From: an uncultured Myxococcales bacterium
GTDB lineage: Bacteria; Myxococcota; Myxococcia; Myxococcales; Myxococcaceae
Assembly: GCA_937980205.1 (NCBI GenBank)
Contig: CALJKW010000021.1
Span: 478,623-542,622, forward strand
Length of the DNA stretch: 64,000 bases
Direction of reading: 5' to 3'
The notes below the pieces were generated by a model. That model did no database searches. It was given only the letters and a program-made list of their open reading frames with translations, and had not been told where the DNA came from. Of the stretch, positions 56,725 to 64,000 are shown in pieces (position 1 is the stretch's first letter; the number at the start of each line of letters is the position of its first letter). The position numbers were made by a program, and so were the translations under genes.

Positions 56725-57552
56725 TCACGCCCTCGTGCGGCGACCTCCGCCGAACGTCTCGGCGAACACCTGCAGATCCTGCTCGCGCTTGAGCAGCGCG
56801 CCGAGGAAGGGGAGGTTCTCGTCGAGCTTCAGGCTGTTCACGCCGCTGGCCTTCAGCGCCGCGATCCAGTCGATGAGCTCGCTCGTCGACGGGCGCTTGC
56901 GCAGGCGGGTGAGGTTCCGCAGCTCGTAGAAGATCTGCAGCGCCTGGTCGGCGAGCTTCTCGGTGAGCGAAGGGTGGTGGACCGCCACGATGCGGCGCAT
57001 GAGCTCCTGGTCGGGGAACTCGATGAAGTGGAACACGCAGCGGCGCAGGAACGCGTCGGGCAGGTCCTTCTCGTTGTTGCTGGTGATGACGACGACCGGC
57101 CGCTGCGCCGCGACGACCTCGTCGTCGGTCTCGATGATGCGGAAGCGCATGCGATCGAGCTCGTGGAGCAGGTCGTTCGGGAACTCGAGGTCGGCCTTGT
57201 CGATCTCGTCGATGAGCAGCACGCGGCGCTCGGTGGCCTTGAACGCCTCACCCAGCGGCCCGAGCTTGATGTACTTGCGGATGTCGCGGACGTCGTGGTC
57301 GTTGAAGCGCGAGTCGTGCAGGCGCTGCACGGCGTCGTAGACGTACAGGCCGTCCTGCGCCTTGCTGGTGCTCTTCACGTGCCAGGTGAGCAGCGGGTAG
57401 CCGAGCGCGGCCGAGATGGCCTCGGCGAGCAGCGTCTTGCCCGTGCCGGGCTCTCCCTTCACGAGGAGCGGGCGCTGGAGGGCCAGCGCGCAGTCGACTG
57501 CCGCGCGAAGCCCTTCGTCGGTGAGATACGTGTCTGTGCCTTTGAATCGCAT
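56725..57552 (-). CDS. MoxR-family AAA+ ATPase
   Basis: 275 residues. Walker A LLVKGEPGTGKTLLAEAI (~31-48), Walker B RVLLIDEIDKADLEFPND, sensor 1 PVVVITSNNEKDLPDAFLRRCVFHFIEFP with the Arg finger, and a C-terminal lid. MoxR proteins form rings that remodel client proteins together with a VWA partner, here encoded immediately downstream. ATG 57552 is the first gene of the operon, read away from the lipoprotein gene at 57565-58029. Confidence 0.92.
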   Translation of the reverse strand: MRFKGTDTYLTDEGLRAAVDCALALQRPLLVKGEPGTGKTLLAEAISAALGYPLLTWHVKSTSKAQDGLYVYDAVQRLHDSRFNDHDVRDIRKYIKLGPLGEAFKATERRVLLIDEIDKADLEFPNDLLHELDRMRFRIIETDDEVVAAQRPVVVITSNNEKDLPDAFLRRCVFHFIEFPDQELMRRIVAVHHPSLTEKLADQALQIFYELRNLTRLRKRPSTSELIDWIAALKASGVNSLKLDENLPFLGALLKREQDLQVFAETFGGGRRTRA

Positions 57553-57564
57553 CGTTGATTGACC

Positions 57565-58029
57565 CTACTGAGGTTTAACGCTCGAAAGCGACAGCTCGAA
57601 CTTGTCGGCGCGCTTGTCGAAACCGGCCTTCGAGGTCGTCAGCGCGAAGAGCAGATACCGGTCTTTCGCGGGCAGGTAATAGAGCAGGGCGCGGTCGTCT
57701 CCGCCCTCGAGATCCCACCGGACGACGGGGCCGAACGGAATCGTGCCGTCCTTCGCGCTGCGGACGTTCGCGGGCACGCGCAGCTTCGAGGCGTCGAGCA
57801 GCTGCGTGCGCAGCGCGTCGAGATCGCCCGAGGTCGGCAGCGCCGGCGACGGCACCATGCGCACCTCGATGCCGCCGGAGAACCGCGCGACGGCGACCTC
57901 GCCCTCTTTCTCTTCGCCCATCAGCTTCACGCCCTGCGGAGGCTTCCAGCGGATCCCCAGGGGCCCTTCTTTGTAGTCGTTGGACGAGCAGGCAGCGGCG
58001 AGGAGCACGAGCAGGATGGTGCGTTTCAT
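57565..58029 (-). CDS. Small predicted lipoprotein
   Basis: 154 residues. MKRTILLVLLAAACSSNDYK has a textbook lipobox (AAAC). The mature domain is a mixed alpha/beta protein with PLGIRWKPPQGVKLMGEEKE near its start and YYLPAKDRYLLFALTTSKAGF near its end. No family recognised. Located 12 bases upstream of the MoxR gene, same direction. Divergent from the DUF4239-like gene; a shared promoter region of ~55 bases lies between. Confidence 0.75.
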   Translation of the reverse strand: MKRTILLVLLAAACSSNDYKEGPLGIRWKPPQGVKLMGEEKEGEVAVARFSGGIEVRMVPSPALPTSGDLDALRTQLLDASKLRVPANVRSAKDGTIPFGPVVRWDLEGGDDRALLYYLPAKDRYLLFALTTSKAGFDKRADKFELSLSSVKPQ

Positions 58030-58083
58030 TCGGAGGGCGTGCATATTCCAAACACCTGCAGTTTCGAGGAGGGGAAAAAGTCG

Positions 58084-58869
58084 ATGTGGCTCAAGTGGAA
58101 GCTGATGGTCACGACGTTGCCGTTCGTGCTCGTCGCCTTGGGGCTCAAGCTTCTGCTCGAGTTCGTGCTCGGGGTCGAAGGCGTCATCGAGTTCTCCGAC
58201 GTCGGCCTCGTGCTCACCGGCGGAGTCTTCCTCATCGGCTTCATGCTCGCGGGCACGATGGCCGACTACAAAGAGAGCGAGAAGCTGCCGGGGCAGCTCG
58301 CCGGTAACCTCGAAGCCATCGAGGACCTGTTCGATCAGGTCGCCGTCGCCAAGCCGGTGCTCGACGGGCCGAAGATGAAGCGCGCGCTGCACAAGACGAC
58401 CGAGACGATTCGCGCGTGGCTGTTCCGCAAGGCGACGTACGCCGACATGTGCAGCGAGCTCAGCGCCCTGGCGCTCGTCGTGCGCTCGCTCGAGGCGCAG
58501 GGCCTCGCGTTTCAGGCGAGCTACGGCCTGGGCGAGCTCAAGAAGCTGCGCGAGACGACGACGCGCATCCAGGTGATCTCGCGGACGAGCTTTCTGCCGG
58601 CGGGCTACGCGCTGCTCGAGACGCTCGCCGGGCTCATCCTGATTCTGCTCTTGATGGCGAAGTTCAAGTCGATGCTGGCCGAGGTGATCCTCGTCCCCTT
58701 CGTCACGCTCATCTTCATCTACATGATCCGGCTCATCCGGGACGTCGATGATCCGTTCGAGTACACCGAGGGCGGCAAGACGGGCTCGGCCGAGGTCGAT
58801 CTGTTCCCGTTCGAAGATTTTCGGCAGCGCCTGAACGCGCGCGTCGCTAGCTTGCCTCCCAGTACATGA
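58084..58869 (+). CDS. DUF4239-like (bestrophin-related) membrane protein
   Basis: 261 residues from ATG 58084, with GAGGAGGGG upstream. Four membrane helices: ~8-28 (TTLPFVLVALGLKLLLEF), ~38-58 (VLTGGVFLIGFMLAG), ~178-200 (LLETLAGLILILLLM) and ~204-224 (EVILVPFVTLIFIYMI). The loop between the second and third is long and helical. The motif IRDVDDPFEY after the last helix is characteristic of DUF4239/bestrophin-like proteins, a group related to anion channels. Stop overlaps the next start (ATGA). Confidence 0.65.
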   Translation: MWLKWKLMVTTLPFVLVALGLKLLLEFVLGVEGVIEFSDVGLVLTGGVFLIGFMLAGTMADYKESEKLPGQLAGNLEAIEDLFDQVAVAKPVLDGPKMKRALHKTTETIRAWLFRKATYADMCSELSALALVVRSLEAQGLAFQASYGLGELKKLRETTTRIQVISRTSFLPAGYALLETLAGLILILLLMAKFKSMLAEVILVPFVTLIFIYMIRLIRDVDDPFEYTEGGKTGSAEVDLFPFEDFRQRLNARVASLPPST

Positions 58870-59426
58870 GCCTTCGACTCGCGCTGCCCTTGATGCTGCT
58901 CGCCTCGGGGTGCGCGGCCGCGCTGAAGTACAACGAACGGTGGAAGCCCGAGGCTCCGCTTCCGCGCGTGGTGAACCTCGATGTCATCGACGCGCGCCCG
59001 GAGGACCAGGGCGGAAAAGACCCGCAGCAGGTGGGCATCATGCGCGGCAGCTACGGTAACCGCGCGGCCTTCATGGCCGAGGACCCGGGCCTCCCGGTCG
59101 AGATGGCGCGCCGAGCCCTGGTCGATGCGCTGCACGGCGCGGGCGTCGAAGCGTCGCTGAAGGCGCCGATGACGCTCAGGGCGAAGCTGACCCGCTACTG
59201 GATGGACGGGTACGTCGGCTCCGGGGCGACCGTCGAGGTCGACCTCGGCCTGTTCGCCGCCGACGGCTCGCCAGTGTGGACGCAGAAGGTGACGGGCGAC
59301 GAGGGGGGCCCGGTGCCCTCGTACGGCGCCGCTTCCGCCGTGCTGAACACCGCCCTCGAGCACCTCGCGACCGACGCGAACGCCCGCTTCCGCGAAGACG
59401 GCTTCCAGCAGGCGCTGGGGCAGTAG
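58866..59426 (+). CDS. Predicted outer-membrane lipoprotein
   Basis: 186 residues. MSLRLALPLMLLASGC is a lipoprotein signal. The mature part has VEMARRALVDALHGAGVEAS and TLRAKLTRYWMDGYVGSGATVEVD, a pattern like YajG/LptE-type lipoproteins in which an amphipathic strand domain packs on a helix. No specific family assigned. Coupled to the membrane protein by an ATGA overlap. A palindromic repeat begins seven bases after its stop. Confidence 0.75.
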   Translation: MSLRLALPLMLLASGCAAALKYNERWKPEAPLPRVVNLDVIDARPEDQGGKDPQQVGIMRGSYGNRAAFMAEDPGLPVEMARRALVDALHGAGVEASLKAPMTLRAKLTRYWMDGYVGSGATVEVDLGLFAADGSPVWTQKVTGDEGGPVPSYGAASAVLNTALEHLATDANARFREDGFQQALGQ

Positions 59427-59432
59427 CGAAAA

Positions 59433-59513
59433 AAATGGGGACAGGCTGCTTTTCCCCTGCGGGCGGAAGTGTGCGAAACGCCCAGCGGCCGGAAAAGCAG
59501 CCTGTCCCCATTT
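59433..59513. repeat. Perfect 23-bp inverted-repeat element (REP-like, 81 bp)
   Basis: Arms 59433-59455 (ATGGGGACAGGCTGCTTTTC core) and 59491-59513 are exact reverse complements. The spacer contains a second small hairpin (GGGCG...CGCCC). The right arm recurs without a change at 9104-9127. It lies between a lipoprotein stop and the PilZ gene. Ends of the GGGGACAG type are typical of RAYT-associated REPs; no RAYT gene is in the window. Confidence 0.85.
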
Positions 59514-59591
59514 CTTCTCCTCCCGCTGTCGCACAAAGCCCACACGCGAAAAAATTGCCCCGACGAGCGGCTGCAACATGCTCGTAGCGCC

Positions 59592-60650
59592 ATGTCCTTC
59601 GAGCTCGCCTGGCCTCCGCGCAGTCATCGCGTCCGCTTCAAGAAGGCGGTGCGCGTCGTGCCCCTCGTCGACGGCCCTCCGCGGGCCTTCCGCGTCCTGT
59701 CCGGCAACCTGTCGAAGCAGGGCATGTTCCTCGCCATGCCCGAGCCGCTGGCCGAGGGCACGAAGGTCGCGCTCTCGCTCGAGGCCGGCGGCCGCGTGCT
59801 GCCGTTCGCGCAGGCCGAGGTCATGTGGCGCAGCGTCGGCGAGGGCGACGGCACCGTGCAGCCCGGCAAGGGCGCCGCCGGCGGCGCCGGCTTCGGCGTC
59901 CGCTTCACCAACTTCCTGCACCCCCGCGCGCACGAGCTCGTCGAGTACCTGGTCAGCAACCTCGACACGGGGCGGCCGCTGGCGCTGCCTCCGAAGAAGC
60001 GGTGGAAGAAGGTCGCGAAGTGGGGCGGAGGTCTCGCCGCCAGCCTCGCGCTCGCCGGCCTCGGGGTGATCCTCGCGCGACAGATCTCCGTGGCGCCTCC
60101 CGAGCCGATGGAGCACGCCGAGCCGGTCGCTGCCGTCGAGCCCGCGCCGGAAGCGCCCGCACCCGCGGAAGCTGCACCCGATGCGCCTGCCGCCGTCGCG
60201 GCAGCGCCCGAGCCCGTCGCGGCACCGGAGCCCGAGCCCGCCATCCAGCACGAGCCCGTCCCGCAGGAGCCGGTGCTCGCCGCCGCGCAGCCCGAAGCCG
60301 TCGCGAGGCCGGCGGCGCCCCTGGCGTCGACCGGGCTCTTGCCGCTGCCGAAGTGCGGGGCCTCGAGCCTTCGCTGGCAGCAGCGCGACAACAAGGTCGC
60401 GCTCGAGGTGGCTCCCGCGAGCGGCGCGAAGTTCGCCGCGGCGTTCCGCATGAAGAGCCCCGAGCGGCTGGTGATCGATCTCGACGGGGCCGCTCCGAAG
60501 CGCTCTCACGTCGTGAAGTCGACCGACATTCCCAACGTGGTCTCGCTGCGCATCGGGAAGCGGAAGACCGGCGGCACGCGGCTCGTGCTCGATCTGAAGA
60601 AGCCGGCGGCGCTGAAAGTCGACGGCAGCCGCATCGAGCTGAGCTACTGA
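59592..60650 (+). CDS. PilZ domain - transmembrane - AMIN domain fusion
   Basis: 352 residues. The N-terminal PilZ-like domain (~10-125) has GNLSKQGMFLAMP (DxSxxG type with Asn) and VRFTNFLHP; the c-di-GMP RxxxR motif is not clean (RFKKAVR), so ligand binding is uncertain. A transmembrane helix lies at ~140-162, then a Pro/Ala/Glu-rich periplasmic spacer (~165-240), then an AMIN domain (~250-352, RLVIDLDGA, TRLVLDLKKPA) that binds septal peptidoglycan or secretins. It could connect cytoplasmic c-di-GMP state with the cell wall or type IV pilus machinery. Confidence 0.83.
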   Translation: MSFELAWPPRSHRVRFKKAVRVVPLVDGPPRAFRVLSGNLSKQGMFLAMPEPLAEGTKVALSLEAGGRVLPFAQAEVMWRSVGEGDGTVQPGKGAAGGAGFGVRFTNFLHPRAHELVEYLVSNLDTGRPLALPPKKRWKKVAKWGGGLAASLALAGLGVILARQISVAPPEPMEHAEPVAAVEPAPEAPAPAEAAPDAPAAVAAAPEPVAAPEPEPAIQHEPVPQEPVLAAAQPEAVARPAAPLASTGLLPLPKCGASSLRWQQRDNKVALEVAPASGAKFAAAFRMKSPERLVIDLDGAAPKRSHVVKSTDIPNVVSLRIGKRKTGGTRLVLDLKKPAALKVDGSRIELSY

Positions 60651-60656
60651 AGGGGC

Positions 60657-60947
60657 GTGACCCGGCTCCTCCTGGTCTGTCTGCTCCTCGGTCCGTGCAG
60701 CAAGCGCGAGAAAGAGCTGCGCGGCTACCATGAGCCGACGCCGGACGGCGGCACGATGCTGTCCGTCGAAGACTGCGCCGGCCCGTGGGCGTTCATCGAT
60801 GGGCACAAGGTCAAGCCGAACACGCTGGTACCGGTGAAGCCGGGCTCGCACGAGGTCGCGTGCGGCGACCGTTTCGAGAAGGACACCGCGATGGGCGTCG
60901 ACGTGCCGCGGGGGCGCTCGTACCACTTCGACTATTGGGGCCCGTGA
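60657..60947 (+). CDS. Small predicted lipoprotein
   Basis: 96 residues from GTG 60657. MTRLLLVCLLLGPCSKREKE has a short signal and a lipobox-like GPC. The mature part is small with two further Cys (EDCAGP, EVACGD), suggesting one disulfide, and ends GRSYHFDYWGP. A PEGA-like sandwich (AFIDGHKVKPNTLVPVKPGSH) is possible. Coupled to the TSUP transporter by GTGA. Confidence 0.65.
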   Translation: MTRLLLVCLLLGPCSKREKELRGYHEPTPDGGTMLSVEDCAGPWAFIDGHKVKPNTLVPVKPGSHEVACGDRFEKDTAMGVDVPRGRSYHFDYWGP

Positions 60948-61690
60948 CGATCGAGCTGGCCATCCTGATCGGCGTCGCGTTCGCCGCCGGCTGCATCGAC
61001 GCCATCGCCGGAGGCGGCGGCCTGCTCACGCTGCCCGCGCTGCTCACGGCAGGCCTACCGCCGCAGGTGGCGCTCGGCACCAACAAGGGCCAGTCGGTGT
61101 TCGGCAGCGCCGCGGCGCTCTTGCGGTACGCGCGCGGCGGCCTGGTGGCGAAGGATCGCGCGAAGCTCGCCTTCCCGTTCGGCTTCGCGGGCAGCCTGTG
61201 CGGCGGGCTCGTGGTGCTCGCGCTGGACCCGAAGGTCTTGAAGCCGCTCGTGCTCGTGCTGCTCGTCGCCGCGGGAGCGTTCGTCGCGTTCCGGCCGCAG
61301 CCGAAGCAGCACTCGCCGGTGAGCCGGCCGGCGCTGGTGACCGCGCTCATCTCGGTGGGCATCGGCTTCTACGACGGCTTCTTCGGCCCGGGCACTGGCA
61401 CGTTCCTGATCGTCGCGTTCGTCGCGGTGCTCGGAGACGAACTGACCAAGGCGACCGCCGAGGCGAAGGTGGTGAACTTCGCGTCGAACCTCGCCGCGGT
61501 GGCGCTGTTCTCGTACCGGGGCCTCATCGTCTGGAAGCTCGCGCTGCCGATGGCGGGGGCCCAGTTCCTCGGCGGGCTGCTCGGGGCACAGCTGGCGCTG
61601 AAGCAGGGCGGGCCGCTGATTCGCCGGGTGGTGCTGGCCGTGGTCTTGGCACTCGTGGCCCGTCTCGGCTACGACCTGATCGTTGGCTGA
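60944..61690 (+). CDS. TSUP-family (TauE/SafE) membrane transporter
   Basis: 248 residues from GTG 60944. Seven or eight hydrophobic helices in two related halves, each with the family's small-residue motif: AAGCIDAIAGGGGLLTLPALL in the first and GIGFYDGFFGPGTGTFLIV in the second, plus ALGTNKGQSVFGS. TSUP proteins export sulfite, sulfoacetate or other sulfur/organic anions; substrate cannot be read from sequence. The stop overlaps the next start by eight bases. Confidence 0.9.
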   Translation: MTIELAILIGVAFAAGCIDAIAGGGGLLTLPALLTAGLPPQVALGTNKGQSVFGSAAALLRYARGGLVAKDRAKLAFPFGFAGSLCGGLVVLALDPKVLKPLVLVLLVAAGAFVAFRPQPKQHSPVSRPALVTALISVGIGFYDGFFGPGTGTFLIVAFVAVLGDELTKATAEAKVVNFASNLAAVALFSYRGLIVWKLALPMAGAQFLGGLLGAQLALKQGGPLIRRVVLAVVLALVARLGYDLIVG

Positions 61691-62690
61691 GATTCTCATC
61701 GAGCGACCGACGTTGAATCGCGCCGAGCGGCTGCGGCGCTCGCTCGGTGCCGCGCTCACCGACGGGATGTTCGAGGGCATCGCGCGCGGCTGCCGGTACA
61801 TCCCGCTCGCGCACCCGCGGGTACACGGCGTCGAGGTGATCCGCGACGTGCCGTACCGCGACGGCGGCAGCGCGTACCACCTCGCCGACGTCTGGCGGCC
61901 GAAGGAGCGCAGCGGACCGCTGCCGGTCGTGCTGTACGTCCACGGCGGCCGCTTCGCGCGCCTGTCGAAGGACACGCACTGGATCTTCAACCTGGTCTTC
62001 GCGCGGCGCGGGTACCTGGTGATGTCGATCAACTACCGGCTGGCTCCGCAGCACCGGTTCCCGGCGGCGATCGAGGACGTCTGCGAGGCCTGGCGCTGGC
62101 TGCACCGGAACGCCGCGCAGTTCGGCGGAGACCCCGACCGGATGATCGTGGCCGGCGAGTCGGCGGGCGCGAACCTGTCGACGGCGCTGACCGTGGCGGC
62201 CTGCTACCGGCGCCCCGAGTCGTTCGCGCGCGCCGTCTTCGAAGAGGCGCCCGTGCCGAAGGCGGTGATGCCGGCGTGCGGCATTCTGCAGGTCTCGAAC
62301 CCCGAGCGGTTCGGCGTCACGAACCCCTACCTGATGGATCGGCTGCACGAGGTCGCGGAGGACTACCTGCACGGCGTGCGCGTCGAGGCCGAGCGGGGGC
62401 TCGATCTCGCAGACCCGGTGGTCGCGCTCGAGCGGGCGGAGACTCCCGAGCGGCCGCTGCCGCCGTTCTTCGCGCCCGTCGGCACGTGGGACGTGCTCAT
62501 CGACGACACGCGGCGGCTGGCGACCGCGCTGTCACGGCTCGGCGCGCGCTGTGAGGCCCGGTACTACCCGCGCGGGTTCCACGCGTTTCATGGGTTCGTG
62601 TTCACGCCGAGCGCGCGGCAGTGCTGGAGAGAGGCGTTCGGCTTCCTGAACGAAGCGCTCAGACCTGGGGCGTCGGCACTTCGGCGGTGA
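61683..62690 (+). CDS. Alpha/beta hydrolase of the hormone-sensitive lipase family
   Basis: 335 residues from TTG 61683. The oxyanion motif VLYVHGGRF, the nucleophile elbow MIVAGESAGANLST, DVLIDDTRRLA with the acidic residue and FHAFHGFVF with the His are all found in order; SINYRLAPQHRFPAAIED is diagnostic of the HSL group. It is an esterase acting on small acyl esters, probably in the cytosol. The start overlaps the TSUP gene and the end overlaps the convergent ATP-grasp gene by 32 bases. Confidence 0.88.
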   Translation: MAEILIERPTLNRAERLRRSLGAALTDGMFEGIARGCRYIPLAHPRVHGVEVIRDVPYRDGGSAYHLADVWRPKERSGPLPVVLYVHGGRFARLSKDTHWIFNLVFARRGYLVMSINYRLAPQHRFPAAIEDVCEAWRWLHRNAAQFGGDPDRMIVAGESAGANLSTALTVAACYRRPESFARAVFEEAPVPKAVMPACGILQVSNPERFGVTNPYLMDRLHEVAEDYLHGVRVEAERGLDLADPVVALERAETPERPLPPFFAPVGTWDVLIDDTRRLATALSRLGARCEARYYPRGFHAFHGFVFTPSARQCWREAFGFLNEALRPGASALRR

Positions 62691-63699
62691 TCGCCTTCTC
62701 TTTGAGCTTCAGGCCATAGCGGTTGCACGCCGACTCGACGATGCGCCCGATGAGCTGCGTGTACGAGAGGCCTCGCTCGCGCGCCGCCATCGCGAGCTCG
62801 CTCTGGTTCTCGAGGTACGGGTTTGGGTTGACCTCGAGGACGAACGGCTCGTTGGTCTTCGCCGAGATGCGCAGGTCGACGCGGGCGTAGTCGCTGATCT
62901 TCAGCGCCCGATAGGCGAGCAGGGCGGCGCGTTCGATGCGGGCCCTCAGGTCGGCGCTGATGTCCGTCGCCATCTTGAGCTTCGCGGAGCCCTCCGACTC
63001 GGGGCCGAACTTCACGTCGCGGTCCGAGACCTTCGGCTCCTGCGGGTTCCAGTTTCCCCAGTCGAGCTCGACGATGGGCAGGATCTCGGCGCGCGTCGGA
63101 GTGCCGAGCACGCCGACGTAGACCTCGCGCCCGTCGATGAACTCTTCGGCCAGCGACTCGTCGTGCAGCTCGCGGCGGATGTCGCGGACCCGCGCCGTCA
63201 GCGCGTCCCAGTCGCGCACCACGCTGTGCTTGCCGATGCCGATCGAGGCGTCGCTGCGCGCGGGCTTCACGATCAGCGGGAACGACATGCGGCCCTTGGC
63301 CTCGAAGGTCTCGCCGTCGAACGTCGCGAACGCCGGCGTCGGCACCTCGTGGTACTCGAGCAGCTGCTTGGTGAGGATCTTGTCCTGCGCGAGCAACAGG
63401 CCGGCGGTGCCCGAGCCGGTGAACTTGAGGCGCGCCATCTCCATGACGGCGGCGACGTTGACCTCGAGGCGGTAGTCGTCGGCGAAGGTCTCGCAGACGT
63501 TGAAGACGAGGTCCGGCTGCGTCTTCTCGAGCGCCTTCAACAGATCGAACACGCGATCGTGGACGCCGACGGTCGTGGGCTGGTGGCCGAGCTCCTCGAG
63601 GGACTTCACGATGTGGCCGACGACGGGATCCATCGGCTCTCCACTCGGCTGGTAATGCAGCACGGCGATCTTGAGCGAGACTGGAGTAGCCGGCGGCAT
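62659..63699 (-). CDS. ATP-grasp ligase (D-Ala-D-Ala ligase-like)
   Basis: 346 residues from ATG 63699 (GTG 63717 adds six). N-terminal domain LKIAVLHYQPSG, PDLVFNVCETFADD; ATP-grasp core SFPLIVKPARSDASIGIGKHSVV, EEFIDGREVYVGVLG, YARVDLRIS and FVLEVNPNPYLE with the Mg ligands Glu and Asn. The fold joins an amino acid or peptide carboxylate to an amine. It is related to D-Ala-D-Ala ligase but lacks its usual N-terminal signature, so the cell-wall role is not assured; a dipeptide or modified-peptide ligase is possible. Confidence 0.85.
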   Translation of the reverse strand: MPPATPVSLKIAVLHYQPSGEPMDPVVGHIVKSLEELGHQPTTVGVHDRVFDLLKALEKTQPDLVFNVCETFADDYRLEVNVAAVMEMARLKFTGSGTAGLLLAQDKILTKQLLEYHEVPTPAFATFDGETFEAKGRMSFPLIVKPARSDASIGIGKHSVVRDWDALTARVRDIRRELHDESLAEEFIDGREVYVGVLGTPTRAEILPIVELDWGNWNPQEPKVSDRDVKFGPESEGSAKLKMATDISADLRARIERAALLAYRALKISDYARVDLRISAKTNEPFVLEVNPNPYLENQSELAMAARERGLSYTQLIGRIVESACNRYGLKLKEKAITAEVPTPQV

Positions 63700-63738
63700 C
63701 TGCGACTGATCTACCACGCCGCGATCGAACGCGGGTCC

Positions 63739-64000
63739 GGCTCGAAGATCAGCCGCGCGGGGCTTGCCCCGCCAACGCCGGGAGGCGCCGACTCATCGAG
63801 CTCGAAGAACAGCCGCGCGCGGCGTGCTCCGCCAACGCCGGGAGGCGCCGACTCATCGAGCTCGAAGAACAGCCGCGCGGGGCTTGCCCCGCCCCCCGCC
63901 GGGAGGCGCCGACTCATCGAGCTCGAAGAACAGCCGCGCGCGGCTTGCTCCGCCAACGCCGGGAGGCGCCGACTCATCGAGCTCGAAGAACAGCCGCGCG
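63739..64000. repeat. 60-bp tandem repeat array, continuing past the window
   Basis: At least four units with the core GCCGACTCATCGAGCTCGAA at 63787, 63847, 63908 and 63968 (spacings 60, 61, 60), plus a diverged first unit. Each unit also holds a GC-rich hairpin (GCGGGGC TT GCCCCGC or a variant such as GCGCGGCTTGCTCCGC). No gene lies in 63718-64000 that I can support. Confidence 0.9.

Noticed and set aside
63711..63977. Minus-strand open frame encoding 20-residue repeats (ARLFFELDESAPPGVGG)
   Set aside because: The frame follows the 60-bp tandem repeat, but one unit is 61 bp and breaks the register; no ribosome site or plausible function. Treated as repeat DNA.
63739..64000. CRISPR array
   Set aside because: Units are directly tandem with no variable spacers, and no cas genes are present.

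Overview
The window is very GC-rich, densely coded DNA that most likely comes from a member of the Myxococcota (delta-proteobacterial predator/social bacteria, near the Cystobacterineae). Support for this: many predicted lipoproteins carrying long Gly/Ser/Thr spacers after the lipobox, a MYXO-CTERM-like tail, thrombospondin-type-3 (DxDxDG) and RCC1-like repeat surface proteins, a hybrid histidine kinase, a PilZ protein, a SWIM/SNF2 helicase, and a LexA-type box of the form described for Myxococcus in front of recN. Frequent GTG starts and 1- or 4-base GTGA/ATGA/TGATG overlaps show compact operons. I saw no rRNA, tRNA or CRISPR array.

Layout. 1-4.4 kb: end of an outer-membrane barrel gene, an exported GH13 amylase with a CBM20 starch-binding domain, a ferrochelatase-like protein lacking both catalytic residues, and an adenosine-deaminase-like enzyme. 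4.4-12.4 kb: a DNRLRE surface protein, fadI-fadJ (beta-oxidation), a methyltransferase whose 5' end overlaps a palindromic repeat, and a large lipoprotein. 12.4-18.8 kb: ChbG-like deacetylase plus glycosyltransferase, diguanylate cyclase, rarA, an RCC1-like lipoprotein, and nadK. 18.9-23.5 kb: a three-subunit molybdenum hydroxylase whose FAD subunit has the four-cysteine spacing of 4-hydroxybenzoyl-CoA reductase. 23.7-30.6 kb: SDR, SGNH hydrolase, slyX, a PPC-like repeat lipoprotein, a Bor-like lipoprotein and a PCMH-type FAD oxidase with a basic tail. 30.7-41.4 kb: SNF2 helicase, hybrid kinase, outer-membrane barrel/thioesterase pair, GNAT, and a divergent P450/TetR pair with a perfect operator-like palindrome. 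41.4-47 kb: recN, coiled-coil protein, PP2C phosphatase, M23 peptidase, moaC and a WD40 lipoprotein. 47-53.3 kb: NUDIX hydrolase, a glycosyltransferase-acyltransferase fusion, a DUF2062-methyltransferase fusion, a trypsin-fold protein, an LCAT-like hydrolase and a YceI-like protein. 53.4-55 kb: an IS1182-type insertion sequence inside a repeat. 55-57.6 kb: a cyclic-nucleotide-binding protein and a VWA/MoxR pair. 57.6-63.7 kb: lipoproteins, a DUF4239-like membrane protein, a PilZ-TM-AMIN fusion, a TSUP transporter, an esterase and an ATP-grasp ligase. The window ends in a 60-bp tandem repeat array.

The most noteworthy signals are the ferrochelatase-like pseudoenzyme (His to Cys, Glu to Thr), the benzoyl-CoA-type reductase with a histone-like N-terminal tail, the pair of 148-bp composite palindromes (one hit by an IS with an apparent CTGAG duplication), a 23-bp inverted-repeat element with a half-copy overlapping the start of a methyltransferase gene, a hairpin sequestering the rarA start, and a 29-residue membrane microprotein. 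All calls rest on reading the sequence by eye; no database search was run.
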